Positions 1 through 7,863 are shown, counted from the stretch's first letter. The stretch: DNA of 43,648 nt from an uncultured Lachnospiraceae bacterium (GCA_947627365.1 CANQVT010000021.1:1-43648), one strand, 5' to 3'. Notes: generated by a model not told the origin, from the sequence alone. Numbers and translations: made by a program.

Positions 1-242
1 GACACAATGGCCAAGTGCCGGATAGGAACGGCAAAATTTTTTACACTTCTATTACTTCTTTATCGCACATCAGCAAATCCTCCGGGAATGTTTCTGCAAT
101 TTCGTATGTCGCTGTCTCAAACTCCTCAAACGACACAGCCGTTCCATCCCTTCACAGCCGCCGCCCATCCCCGCAAACGCCGCCAGAGCAAGACGTCGGC
201 TTATTGACATTCGTCCGATGTGAACCGAATCAAAGCCGATGC
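1..242. other. Left-edge stretch without a convincing gene
   Basis: No well-supported gene lies here. On the minus strand a 31-codon open frame (GTG at 136 to TAA at 41) reads like a protein C-terminus rich in Glu and Phe, but an in-frame stop lies just upstream and there is no good ribosome binding site. It may be a remnant of a decayed gene or chance. On the plus strand a weak GCCG...CGGC hairpin near 17-34 is followed by AAAATTTTTT and could be the end of a transcript entering from the left. Confidence 0.2.
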
Positions 243-362
243 TTATTCGTCGTCATCCTCTTCCTCCGCGATCACGCCCGACACCGAACTTATGGTGCTC
301 ACAGCCACGATCACCGCGACGATCACGACAAACAAAATCAAAACCGCCAGAAAAACTCCCAT
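243..362 (-). CDS. 39-residue single-pass membrane peptide
   Basis: A short frame reads ATG at 362 to TAA at 243. It is preceded by a clean AAAGGAG ribosome binding site 7 nt upstream. The peptide begins MGVFLAVLIL, continues as one uninterrupted hydrophobic helix of about 22 residues, and ends in an acidic tail (EEEDDDE). It lies 115 nt downstream of telA on the same strand, so it may be the last gene of the xpaC-telA transcript. No family is recognised. The role is unknown; a small membrane-anchored partner of the XpaC/TelA pair is only inference. The ribosome binding site and helix-plus-acidic-tail layout argue for a real gene. Confidence 0.55.
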   Translation of the reverse strand: MGVFLAVLILFVVIVAVIVAVSTISSVSGVIAEEEDDDE

Positions 363-477
363 GGCTTTCTCCTTTCGAGGTTCCCTGCCTCCTCTATATT
401 ATCCACCCGGACAAACCGCGCGCCCAGACAATCTATGCACCGGACGGCCTGCGCGCCCGGGTACAGCTGCGCAGCTC

Positions 478-1713
478 TTACGCCTTAATCTCAAGCAGCT
501 TGTTCTTCAGCTCGAGCTCCATCCGATTCAGCTCGTCCTCTGCAGCGCGCCGCTTCTGACGTCCATCCTCCTGAATTTTGATCACCTCATCGAAAGTGGA
601 GATCAGAGCTGCATTCGTCGCCTTGAGCGTCTCCAGATCCACAATGCCGCGCTCGGAAGCCTTTGCGCTCTCCACGGTCGCCATCTTCAACTTCTCCGCA
701 TTCTTCTTCAGAAGCTCGTTCGTCATATCGGTGACTTCCCTCTGTGCCTCGGCCGCCTGATTCGCATGCTCCACGCCGAGCGCGATCACCATCTGGCTCT
801 TCCACAGCGGAATCGTGTTGACGATCGTCGTCTGGATCTTCTCGATCATCAGCGTGTCGCTCGACTGCACGAGACGGATCTGAGGAGCAGTCTGAATCGA
901 GATCATCCTGGTCAGCTCCAGGTCATGCAGCTTCTTCTCGAAGCGCGTGCAGAGCTCCTCCATGTCCTTCGCCGCCTGCGCATCCTCCGGCAGACTGCTC
1001 TTCTGCGCCTTGTCGACCAGCTCCTTCAGCTCCGTCGCCTTCACCTCTTCGAGGCGCTTCTTGCCCGCGAGAATGTACATCGACAGCTCCTTGAAATACA
1101 CGAGGTTCAGCTCGTACATCTTGTCCAGCATCGCGACGTCCTTCATGAGCTGCATCTGATGTCCTTCCAGCGCGTCGCAGATCTTCCCGACGTTCACCTC
1201 TGCCTTGTCATATTTCGCCTTCATCGCGGTGAGCTTATTCCCCTGCTTCTTGAAGAATCCGAGGAAACCCTTCTCATCCTCATCCGCATCGAAGCTCTTG
1301 AGCTCCGTCACAAGGCCGGAGATCATATCGCCCACTTCGCCCAGATCCTTCGTCTTGACGGTCTTCAGCGCGCTCTCTGAGAAATCGGCCATCTTTTTCT
1401 GCGTGCCGACGCCATACTGGATGATCCCGTTGGAATCGTGCAGATCAATCTTCTCGCTGAAATCATTCACCATCTTGCGCTCTTCTTCTGTCAGAATGTC
1501 CTCCGTCAGCTGCGGATCGACCGGAGGCAGCTCCTTCTTCTGCTCCTGCGCATCTGTGCCCGCCTTCTTCGAATCGGACGCTACAGTCTCCGGGCCTGCG
1601 GCTGCTGCCTGCGCATCCGTAGCCACGGGTAATTCCTGCTCCTGCGGTACGGCTGCCCCAAATGTCAGTACCGGAGTCGGTGCTTCTGCAAAGTTTTTCA
1701 GTTCGTCACTCAT
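478..1713 (-). CDS. telA: TelA-family toxic anion resistance protein
   Basis: The 411-residue product matches the TelA/KlaA family (PF05816) in length and composition. It has an acidic, Ala/Pro-rich N-terminus (about residues 1-70), then a long, highly charged, helical and coiled-coil-rich body, and ends in a basic/acidic helix. There is no signal peptide or membrane segment, so it is cytoplasmic. TelA proteins were first linked to tellurite resistance and are also associated with envelope stress; the biochemical activity is not established. The start follows AGGAGG at 7 nt. It sits 79 nt downstream of an XpaC-like gene on the same strand, the usual XpaC-TelA pairing in Firmicutes, so the two are probably one operon. 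Confidence 0.85.
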   Translation of the reverse strand: MSDELKNFAEAPTPVLTFGAAVPQEQELPVATDAQAAAAGPETVASDSKKAGTDAQEQKKELPPVDPQLTEDILTEEERKMVNDFSEKIDLHDSNGIIQYGVGTQKKMADFSESALKTVKTKDLGEVGDMISGLVTELKSFDADEDEKGFLGFFKKQGNKLTAMKAKYDKAEVNVGKICDALEGHQMQLMKDVAMLDKMYELNLVYFKELSMYILAGKKRLEEVKATELKELVDKAQKSSLPEDAQAAKDMEELCTRFEKKLHDLELTRMISIQTAPQIRLVQSSDTLMIEKIQTTIVNTIPLWKSQMVIALGVEHANQAAEAQREVTDMTNELLKKNAEKLKMATVESAKASERGIVDLETLKATNAALISTFDEVIKIQEDGRQKRRAAEDELNRMELELKNKLLEIKA

Positions 1714-1792
1714 CTTTTTTCCTCCTGCTTTTTGATACGGTTTCTCTGCTCCTGTTTTCCCGATTCTGTTGTTTTGACAGCTCTCCTGTCAA

Positions 1793-3109
1793 TCACACTT
1801 TTGAATGATTTGAATCGCTGCGCTCAAACGCCTTTCCGGTCAGCCCCTCTTGTGCGAGCATTGTGTTCAGCACCGTGATATCCGACGAAATGTCCCACGC
1901 GGTGTCCTTAAAAAAGCTGTCCAGCAAATTTTCGAACGCCGTGTTGATTGTGTCGAGGGCTTTCTCGATCTCCTTCTGTGTCGTCTTTATGTTCTGCCCC
2001 TGAATCGGCTGCTCGTCCATCTCGCAATATGCGTCGAGCAGCTTCTTCGTCGTCGGAAGATAGTAGCTCATCATCTTCTTCAGATCGCCGGCCACCTCTG
2101 GATTCTGCTCCGCCACGCAGAAGATCCTTGTAGTCACAAGCTCCAACCTGTCAAGCTTGGCCGACATGTCCAGATCCTCGATCTTGTCGTTGCACTCATG
2201 TACATGCCGGATATAACTCTGTCCCTCCGCGATCAGCTCCCGGCATTCCGGCGACAGCTTAGCTGCGGACTTCTCTGCCCCGGCGGTTCCTTCCTTCTGC
2301 CCGGCGCCTTCTGTCCCTGATCCGGCTTTGCTCTTTGCTCCGCTCTCCAGCTTTTTGCGCTCAAATTCTGTCTGCGTCGTCAAATACTGCTGATAGGTGG
2401 CCTTGTCCGTAATGAGCATCTTCTGCTCACGATCCAGATATCCTTCTTTGAAAAAGCCCTGTTCGATCATACGGGTCAAATCTTTGCGCACAAACTTACT
2501 GCTCTTTCCAATCGCGGACGCAAGCTCCTCGACCAGACAGAACTTCCGGTCCCCGATCAGCTCCCTGTATCTGCGGAAGCGCTGCGCTATGCCAACTCGG
2601 TTTTTTCCATTGGAACCGATGGCGTAACTGATTCCAGTCAGCATAGCCAAAATCGCCGTCGGCAAGAGCAGATTCAGTCCTGTGGTAACCCACACAAGAA
2701 CGACAATTCCCAGCGAAACACCCATGATCCCGCTCATTCCGTAGCCGAACCACTTCGTCAGCTTCGCATTAAACTCTCCCGGCACGCTCAGCGCTGTCTT
2801 CACCGGAACGACGCTTCCTTTTGCTTTCTCAGCCTCCTGCTGCCTGCGCCTCTTTTCGATATTCCTCCGAATCTGCTCGGCCGCGGCCCGGTTCGTATAT
2901 TCGTAGGCGCTGCGCTCCGTCTTCTTCTGGCTCTCGTCCCGGAACGCCTCGTTTATATTCACCTTCAACGCTGACTGGAGCCCGTTTACGGTGTCGTTCA
3001 CCACATTGGAGATCGTGGTGCCCAGCTGCGAAAAATCCTTGCTGTCAACAGCGTCCTGCACAAGCTTAACGATTTGTTCCCCGGCCTCGTACCAGTCATT
3101 CTTCTCCAT
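1793..3109 (-). CDS. XpaC-like membrane protein (5-bromo-4-chloroindolyl phosphate hydrolysis family)
   Basis: The 438-residue protein has an N-terminal amphipathic/charged region, two adjacent hydrophobic segments at about residues 122-145 and 147-166, then a charged cytoplasmic C-terminal half. That half contains a winged-helix-looking stretch (a SSKFVRKDLTRMIEQGFF-like segment near residue 205) and a long helical tail. This layout and its place directly before telA fit the XpaC family (PF10112). The family name comes from an old phenotype; the true function is not known. The start ATG at 3109 has GAGGAG upstream. An Ala/Lys/Glu-rich low-complexity linker lies around residues 255-285. Co-transcription with telA is inferred from spacing and strand. 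Confidence 0.75.
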   Translation of the reverse strand: MEKNDWYEAGEQIVKLVQDAVDSKDFSQLGTTISNVVNDTVNGLQSALKVNINEAFRDESQKKTERSAYEYTNRAAAEQIRRNIEKRRRQQEAEKAKGSVVPVKTALSVPGEFNAKLTKWFGYGMSGIMGVSLGIVVLVWVTTGLNLLLPTAILAMLTGISYAIGSNGKNRVGIAQRFRRYRELIGDRKFCLVEELASAIGKSSKFVRKDLTRMIEQGFFKEGYLDREQKMLITDKATYQQYLTTQTEFERKKLESGAKSKAGSGTEGAGQKEGTAGAEKSAAKLSPECRELIAEGQSYIRHVHECNDKIEDLDMSAKLDRLELVTTRIFCVAEQNPEVAGDLKKMMSYYLPTTKKLLDAYCEMDEQPIQGQNIKTTQKEIEKALDTINTAFENLLDSFFKDTAWDISSDITVLNTMLAQEGLTGKAFERSDSNHSKV

Positions 3110-3194
3110 CGCACGTTCTCCTCAAATCATTTGGGTTCAGTATATCACCTTCGCCCCCTCTTCGCAAGAAATTTTAAAGGTTTCCTTCCCTCAA

Positions 3195-3312
3195 CCAGGT
3201 CGAAGCACTTGCTGCTGAGACCGCGAGAAAATGATTCAAGAGGCGATTTGGGCTTCGCGAAGCGAATTTGCATGCACAAATCGCTTTTCCTGTGTGCGGA
3301 ACGCACACAGGA
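3195..3312. repeat. Family-2 dispersed repeat copy plus two adjoining hairpins
   Basis: Read on the minus strand, 3201-3219 is CTCAGCAGCAAGTGCTTCG. It is identical to 34391-34409, and the similarity extends about 60 nt through ATCAT-TTCT-CGG and CATGCAAA-TCG-CTTCGC blocks. Next to it lies an AGCGA-ATTTG...CAAAT-CGCT stem around a CATGCA centre (3260-3285), followed by a perfect 10-bp hairpin CCTGTGTGCG-GAA-CGCACACAGG (3289-3311). Confidence 0.6.
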
Positions 3313-3313
3313 A

Positions 3314-3341
3314 GGGAGCCCACTGTTTCCAGTGGACTCCC
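3314..3341 (-). terminator. Probable terminator of the NlpC/P60 gene
   Basis: GGGAG-C-CCACTG pairs with CAGTGG-A-CTCCC around a 4-nt loop, giving a 12-position stem with one mismatch, 46 nt past the stop codon at 3387. The minus-strand tail (TTCCTGTG) is poor in T, so termination may be weak. The plus-strand side has GTTTTA but no gene to serve. Confidence 0.45.
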
Positions 3342-3386
3342 GTTTTACCATGTGTATTCAGTTTCCGGTATTCCCGCGTTCTGATC

Positions 3387-5075
3387 CTACACGAATCTTC
3401 TCGCGCACACCGGGGTGCGATATCCGATGTCAGAGATGATGATACCTGTCGTCGAGCTGCTCGCGTGTACCACCTGACCGCCGCCCATGTAGATCGTTAC
3501 GTGTCCGATTCCGCTGCCGTTGCTGTAGAACAGGAGGTCGCCCGGCTGAATTGCGCTTAAGTCGACCGGGGTACCGCAGCCGGACTGAGCCGCCGCATTG
3601 TGCGGAAGACTGATGCCGAAGTTCGCCATGACGGACATCGTAAATCCGGAACAGTCAGCTCCGTTCGTCAGGCTGGAACCGCCCCATACATACGGGTTGC
3701 CGACAAACTGTGTCGCGTAGTTTACAATCTGCTGACCGATCGATGAAGAAGTATCTGTGTAGCTGCTGTCTGTATAGCTCGCATCCGCTGTCGTATCGAC
3801 CTGCGCCGCCGCGTCTGCTGCTGCCTGTGCCGCTGCGTCCGCTGCCGCCTGCGCTGCGTCTGCCTCTGCCTGTGCCGCTGCTTCTGCCGCCGCCTGCGCC
3901 TGATACTGTGCATCCGCCTCTGCCTGTGCCTGCGCGTCTGCCGCCGCCTGTGCATTCAGATACTCCTGATAAGCTGCCTGAGCCTCCGCCGCCGCATCGA
4001 TGACAGCCTGCTCGTCCGCCTGCTGTGTCGCGGCGTCTGCCTGAGCCTGTGCATTCAGATATTCCTGATATTCGGCGTCTGCCGTCGCCTGCGCGTCTGC
4101 CGTCGCCTGTGCCGCTGCATCTGCCTGATACTGCGCGTTTGCCGCTGCCTGCTGCGCCTGATATTCTGCATCCCAGGCTGCCTGCTGCGCTGCCGCCTGC
4201 TCTGCTGCGATCGCATCCAGATAAGCCTGCTCCGCCGCTGCCTGCTCAGCTTCCTGCTGCGCCAGATAATCAAGCCATTCCTGGTCTAATCTCTCCTGCT
4301 CTTCCTCGAGCGTCTCGCCGGTTGCGTAGTATGTATCATATCCCACATAATATGCATTTACGTAGCCATATACATCTCCGCCCAGCGCAACCTTCATCCA
4401 GTCGCCGTCGTACTCTACAACCTCAAGCTCGTCTGTGCTGTAGACCGTACCGATCTCCGCGGCATCCTCACTCGGCTCCGCGCGAACCATAAGCGCGTCC
4501 GCATATACGGTAGCGACATTGTAGGCCACTTCCTCGGCAATCTCCTGCGCCGCCTCGCCTGTTGCAAAATACTCCGCCTTCACATAACCGGTCGCGTTTC
4601 CGGACTGTACTTCGAACCAATCGCCGACCTGACTCAGGATCGTGACGGAATTGTTGTTATAAACCTTACCGACTACCTCACTGTCAACGTCAGCTCCGCT
4701 TCTGATATTGATATAATCGTCACACTGGGCAAAAGCCATCTCCCCGCTCCTGCTCGTGTCCACAACCGGCTCGGTCTCCGGCTCCGGAGCCTCGGTCTCA
4801 ATTGCCTCAGTCTCCGCAAGCGCCGACGCCTCCGGAATCACTTCTTTTTCCGTATACGTATCCACCGTCTCCGGAACAGCTTCGTTCTCTGTATAAGACT
4901 CCCCCGATTCCGCGGAAGCTTCCGCCGCCTGATCTTTGACGTCTGCTTCTTTTCTGACTGCTGTGCTTCCAAACCCTGCCAGCGGTATCTCCGCCAATGC
5001 AACCGTACTCATTCCTGAAAATGTCATACCGGCTGCCAGCGCGCAGGCTGTAATTTTCCATACTCCTTTTCTCAT
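3387..5075 (-). CDS. Secreted NlpC/P60 cell-wall endopeptidase with two SH3 domains
   Basis: The 562-residue precursor has a signal peptide (residues 1-28, cleavage after VALA). An acidic Thr/Glu-rich spacer follows, then two bacterial SH3-like wall-binding domains (about 112-172 and 187-243). A long Ala/Gln/Asp-rich helical linker (about 255-440) contains a repeated YQEYLNAQA unit. A C-terminal NlpC/P60 domain (446-562) carries the expected catalytic Cys475 (ADCSGF), His525 (GIGHV) and polar third residue His537. Such enzymes cut the D-Glu-to-diamino-acid bond of peptidoglycan stem peptides. The gene has its own strong promoter and a WalR-like box in the leader, which suits a wall hydrolase. 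The linker DNA is very repetitive, so indels there would be expected among strains. Confidence 0.92.
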   Translation of the reverse strand: MRKGVWKITACALAAGMTFSGMSTVALAEIPLAGFGSTAVRKEADVKDQAAEASAESGESYTENEAVPETVDTYTEKEVIPEASALAETEAIETEAPEPETEPVVDTSRSGEMAFAQCDDYINIRSGADVDSEVVGKVYNNNSVTILSQVGDWFEVQSGNATGYVKAEYFATGEAAQEIAEEVAYNVATVYADALMVRAEPSEDAAEIGTVYSTDELEVVEYDGDWMKVALGGDVYGYVNAYYVGYDTYYATGETLEEEQERLDQEWLDYLAQQEAEQAAAEQAYLDAIAAEQAAAQQAAWDAEYQAQQAAANAQYQADAAAQATADAQATADAEYQEYLNAQAQADAATQQADEQAVIDAAAEAQAAYQEYLNAQAAADAQAQAEADAQYQAQAAAEAAAQAEADAAQAAADAAAQAAADAAAQVDTTADASYTDSSYTDTSSSIGQQIVNYATQFVGNPYVWGGSSLTNGADCSGFTMSVMANFGISLPHNAAAQSGCGTPVDLSAIQPGDLLFYSNGSGIGHVTIYMGGGQVVHASSSTTGIIISDIGYRTPVCARRFV

Positions 5076-5112
5076 TACTTATCCCTTCCTCCAAAACATT
5101 CCTTTTCGTAGT

Positions 5113-5129
5113 TGTTACGAAATTGTTAC
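5113..5129 (+). promoter_or_regulatory. WalR-like box in the leader of the NlpC/P60 gene
   Basis: The plus strand reads TGTTAC-GAAAT-TGTTAC, an exact fit to the known WalR consensus TGTWAH-N5-TGTWAH. It lies about 8-24 nt downstream of the predicted transcription start of the minus-strand hydrolase gene. A site at that position would more likely repress than activate (inference from other WalR targets). Confidence 0.5.
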
Positions 5130-5143
5130 GTTTTTACACGCAC

Positions 5144-5172
5144 ATCATAACAAATATGAACTGTCCTGTCAA
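5144..5172 (-). promoter_or_regulatory. Sigma-A promoter of the NlpC/P60 gene
   Basis: The minus strand carries TTGACA (5167-5172), a 17-nt spacer and TATGAT (5144-5149). The start point would be near 5137, leaving a leader of about 60 nt. Confidence 0.8.
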
Positions 5173-5237
5173 GCATTTTAAATAATTTTTTAAAAATTTT
5201 ATAAGGAATAAGCAATGAGCTGTAATAAATTGGTTTT

Positions 5238-6158
5238 TTACATAGTATTCAGGTACGCCTGAACCGACGTAACCGCGTTCGCTCCGTCGGATACCGCCGT
5301 CACAATCTGTCGAAGCTGTTTGGTTCTCACGTCTCCGGCCGCAAAGATTCCGGAAACATTTGTCCTCCCATCTTCTCCTGCGACAATGTATCCGTTTTCA
5401 TCAAGTTGTAATAAATTTGTAATGAATGCCGTGTTCGGCACCGTTCCGACTGCAATGAACAGGCCGTCCACGTCGAGCATCCGCTCCTCTCCCGTCTGCT
5501 TATTCTTAAGCCTCAGGCATTCCAGATGATCGTCTCCCTCGATGCCCGCGACCTCTGTATTCCAGACGAACTCCACATTTTCGCATTTCCTCAGCTGCTC
5601 CTGCAGAACAGCGGCCGCTCTCAGCTCGTCTCTCCTGTGAATCAGATACACCTTTGAGCATCCGCGCGCCAGAAACAACGCGTCCTCCACGGCAACATCC
5701 CCTCCGCCGACCACAGCCGTCGCTCTTCCTTTAAAAAAGGCGCCGTCGCAAGTCGCGCAGTACGAGACGCCCATCCCGGTCAGCCGCTTCTCTCCGGGCA
5801 GATCGAGCATCCGGTGCTTCGCCCCCATCGCGAGAATCAACGCGCGGGCGCGGTACTCCTCCTGATCGGTGTAGATGACCTTGACGTGTCCCTCGTCCTC
5901 CAGTCCGATGTGCCTCACTTCTATATTAAGGAAGCTCGCCCCGAGCTTCTCCGCGTGCTCCCTGAACTTCATCCCCAACTCAAATCCGCCGATTTCCGGC
6001 AGTCCCGGATAATTGTCCACCTCATACGTATTTACAACCTGCCCGCCGCTCATGTACTCCTTCTCAAGCACAAGCGCGGACAGCTTCGCCCTCTGCGCGT
6101 AGATTGCCGCCGCCAGTCCGGCAGGGCCGGAACCGACAATAATCAGATCATAGATCAT
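5238..6158 (-). CDS. trxB: Thioredoxin-disulfide reductase
   Basis: The 306-residue flavoprotein reduces thioredoxin with NADPH in the cytoplasm. It shows the FAD dinucleotide motif GSGPAG (9-14) and the redox-active pair CATC (Cys134/Cys137). It also has the NADPH-binding GGGDVAVEDA stretch, HRRDELRA for the NADPH phosphate, and the C-terminal FAD motif with GIFAAGDV. The length is typical of low-molecular-weight TrxB. The start is set by AAGGAGG 7 nt upstream. It is transcribed divergently from perR, with the two promoters back to back, so a shared redox-responsive control is plausible. No trxA lies in the window. A ferredoxin-dependent relative is less likely because the HRRxxxR signature is intact. 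Confidence 0.95.
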   Translation of the reverse strand: MIYDLIIVGSGPAGLAAAIYAQRAKLSALVLEKEYMSGGQVVNTYEVDNYPGLPEIGGFELGMKFREHAEKLGASFLNIEVRHIGLEDEGHVKVIYTDQEEYRARALILAMGAKHRMLDLPGEKRLTGMGVSYCATCDGAFFKGRATAVVGGGDVAVEDALFLARGCSKVYLIHRRDELRAAAVLQEQLRKCENVEFVWNTEVAGIEGDDHLECLRLKNKQTGEERMLDVDGLFIAVGTVPNTAFITNLLQLDENGYIVAGEDGRTNVSGIFAAGDVRTKQLRQIVTAVSDGANAVTSVQAYLNTM

Positions 6159-6255
6159 ATCCTGCCTCCTTGTCCTATTTTAAAATTTGGACGGCTTTCT
6201 GTCCGAATTTTCCCGCCCATATTTATCCGCCGTAGACTTCTTTAAGTACAGTTTC

Positions 6256-6284
6256 AGTATACCAAAAAAAGATTTGTTTGAAAA
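6256..6284 (-). promoter_or_regulatory. Candidate trxB promoter
   Basis: The minus strand has TTTTCA (6279-6284), 17 nt, then TATACT (6256-6261). Its -35 lies only 3 bp from the -35 of the divergent perR promoter. Confidence 0.5.
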
Positions 6285-6287
6285 GGT

Positions 6288-6316
6288 TTGACAAGCGCAA
6301 TTTTGTCTGTTATATT
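6288..6316 (+). promoter_or_regulatory. perR promoter
   Basis: TTGACA (6288-6293), a 17-nt spacer and TATATT (6311-6316) lie 47 nt before the perR start codon, which itself has TAAGGAGG upstream. Confidence 0.75.
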
Positions 6317-6363
6317 TATAGAAACAATAACGATTACTGATTTTATTTTGTAAGGAGGCTGTC

Positions 6364-6759
6364 ATGCCTGCACTCAAATACAGCAGACAACGCGAAGCCA
6401 TCAGGCACTTTTTGATGACCCGCAGGGATCATCCGACCGCGGACACGGTCTATACCTGCCTGCGCGAAGAGTTCCCGAACATCAGCCTCGGCACGGTTTA
6501 CCGCAATCTCACGCTCCTTTCGGACCTCGGGGAAATCCGGCGGATCTCATCCGACAGCGGAGCAGAGCATTTCGACGGCGACCTCACACCGCACCAGCAT
6601 TTTATCTGCTCCCGCTGTCATCGGATCTATGACATCCGCATCGACAGGATCGCCACGCTTCTGGACGACGCGCAGAAGACGGCTCCTGGCAAGGTTGAGT
6701 CCTGTCGCCTGAATTTTTACGGAATCTGTGAGCAGTGCGCCACTACTTCCAAGGCTTGA
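6364..6759 (+). CDS. perR: PerR-type peroxide-sensing Fur-family repressor
   Basis: The 131-residue Fur-family protein has an N-terminal winged helix (SLGTVYRNLTLL around 41-52) and a dimerisation domain. By eye it keeps the PerR regulatory-metal residues: His23, Asp71, His77, His79 and Asp90. These correspond to B. subtilis PerR H37, D85, H91, H93 and D104. The Asp rather than Glu at the D104 position favours PerR over Fur. Two CxxC pairs (Cys82/85 and Cys122/125) would hold the structural zinc. PerR represses peroxide-defence genes until metal-catalysed histidine oxidation releases it. Its neighbours, trxB and a reverse rubrerythrin, are typical PerR-regulon genes in clostridia. An AGGCTT/AAGCCT stem overlaps the stop codon. 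Confidence 0.85.
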   Translation: MPALKYSRQREAIRHFLMTRRDHPTADTVYTCLREEFPNISLGTVYRNLTLLSDLGEIRRISSDSGAEHFDGDLTPHQHFICSRCHRIYDIRIDRIATLLDDAQKTAPGKVESCRLNFYGICEQCATTSKA

Positions 6760-6815
6760 TTCGCTTTTGAAGCCTGTTGGTTTTTGAACTCTAGGGCTTC
6801 TGGCACATCTTATGG

Positions 6816-6833
6816 TTTTAATGAAAATTAAAA
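6816..6833 (+). promoter_or_regulatory. Inverted repeat upstream of reverse rubrerythrin
   Basis: TTTTAAT-GAAA-ATTAAAA is a perfect 7-4-7 palindrome 30 nt before the rubrerythrin start codon. It could be an operator. It does not match the 7-1-7 PerR box of B. subtilis, so linking it to PerR is only a guess. Confidence 0.3.
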
Positions 6834-6863
6834 TAAATATATTTAAGAAAAGGAGAATTTGTT

Positions 6864-7406
6864 ATGGCAAAGTATGTATGTAAGGTATGTGGCTATGTTC
6901 ACGAGGGAGACTCCGCACCGGAGCAGTGCCCGATCTGTAAGGCACCGGCAGAGAAGTTCGAGCTGATGCAGGAAGGCATCACCTGGGCGTGTGAGCATGA
7001 GGTGGGCATCACCGCAGGCGTCAGCGACGAGATCATCGCAGGCCTGAGAGCAAACTTCGAGGGCGAGTGCACAGAGGTTGGTATGTATCTGGCTATGGCA
7101 AGAGTCGCACACAGAGAGGGCTATCCGGAGATCGGCCTGTACTGGGAGAAGGCTGCTTACGAGGAAGCTGAGCACGCTGCGAAGTTCGCTGAGATCCTCG
7201 GCGAGGTCGTTACCCCGAGCACGAAGAAGAATCTTGAGATGCGCGTGGCTGCTGAGAACGGCGCTACCGCAGGCAAGCTCGAGCTGGCGAAGATGGCAAA
7301 GGCTGCGAACCTCGACGCGATCCACGACACCGTTCACGAGATGGCAAAGGACGAGGCGAGACATGGCAAGGCGTTCAAGGGCCTGCTGGACAGATACTTC
7401 AGTTAA
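6864..7406 (+). CDS. rbr: Reverse rubrerythrin (NADH-dependent peroxide reductase)
   Basis: The 180-residue protein has the domain order of the reverse rubrerythrins. A rubredoxin-like iron site comes first (Cys6, Cys9, Cys22, Cys25, with CxxCGY and CPIC). A ferritin-like di-iron four-helix domain follows, with Glu/His ligand motifs such as EAEHAAKF and DEARHGKAF. In Clostridium acetobutylicum such proteins reduce H2O2 and O2 with electrons from NADH and are PerR-controlled. The start has AAAAGGAG upstream. It follows perR and ends in a strong terminator shared with the convergent desulforedoxin-like gene. Codon choice here is strongly biased (repeated GCA/GAG/CTG use), which suggests high expression. 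Confidence 0.93.
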   Translation: MAKYVCKVCGYVHEGDSAPEQCPICKAPAEKFELMQEGITWACEHEVGITAGVSDEIIAGLRANFEGECTEVGMYLAMARVAHREGYPEIGLYWEKAAYEEAEHAAKFAEILGEVVTPSTKKNLEMRVAAENGATAGKLELAKMAKAANLDAIHDTVHEMAKDEARHGKAFKGLLDRYFS

Positions 7407-7444
7407 GTAAAATTTCCTTTGCAACAGATCATTCTACCGCATAT

Positions 7445-7480
7445 AAAAACTCCGTCGGGATAATCCTGGCGGAGTTTTTT
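7445..7480. terminator. Bidirectional terminator between rubrerythrin and the desulforedoxin-like gene
   Basis: AAAAACTCCG pairs with CGGAGTTTTTT around an inner GGAT/ATCC stem. T-rich tails exist on both strands, so it can end both convergent transcripts. Confidence 0.85.
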
Positions 7481-7497
7481 ACAAAATGGTCGCAGAA

Positions 7498-7827
7498 TCA
7501 ATCCAGAATCTCCATCAGCTTGCCACAGCAGATCGGAATCTGCTCACCCTTTTTCACGTGAACGGTCTTGTTGCAGGTTGAGCAGTATACATCGGTGTCA
7601 TACGGAGCGATGAACTCCGGAACGGCCTTCTCCTCCTCAGCGGTCAGACCGCTGATATGGAACTGGGCGACATTCTTCTCGGACGGAACATAGATGCCGA
7701 TCGGCTCCAGACTCTTGTTGTTCCCGACGCAGTTGCCCATTCTCACCCAGAGAGCCTGCAGCTCGGCGGTCTCCGCCAGATTCTCCGGTACGAATTCAAC
7801 GATTGCCTTGTCTAATCTGATTTTCAT
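7498..7827 (-). CDS. Desulforedoxin-like iron-binding protein with unknown N-terminal domain
   Basis: The 109-residue protein ends in a Cys pattern Cys82-x2-Cys85 ... Cys100-Cys101, inside YCSTC and CCGKLMEI. This is the Fe(SCys)4 site pattern of desulforedoxin and of the N-terminal domain of desulfoferrodoxin. Here it sits at the C-terminus, behind about 75 residues I do not recognise. The catalytic superoxide reductase domain of desulfoferrodoxin (His4Cys centre) is absent, so it is not a superoxide reductase itself. It may act as an electron carrier for the neighbouring rubrerythrin (inference from context). The start has GGGAGG 8 nt upstream and its own promoter. Confidence 0.65.
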   Translation of the reverse strand: MKIRLDKAIVEFVPENLAETAELQALWVRMGNCVGNNKSLEPIGIYVPSEKNVAQFHISGLTAEEEKAVPEFIAPYDTDVYCSTCNKTVHVKKGEQIPICCGKLMEILD

Positions 7828-7863
7828 TGAGGTTACCTCCCACTAGTTTAAAATGTTTTTATA

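Noticed and set aside
220-1380. A 386-codon plus-strand frame opposite telA
   Set aside because: It is an antisense shadow; telA has the ribosome binding site and family match.
3245-3341. CRISPR array
   Set aside because: The repeats are hairpin arms of different sequence, with no regular repeat-spacer pattern and no cas genes.
3145-3351. A 68-codon minus-strand frame between xpaC and the NlpC/P60 gene
   Set aside because: It is made of hairpin and repeat sequence and lacks a ribosome binding site.
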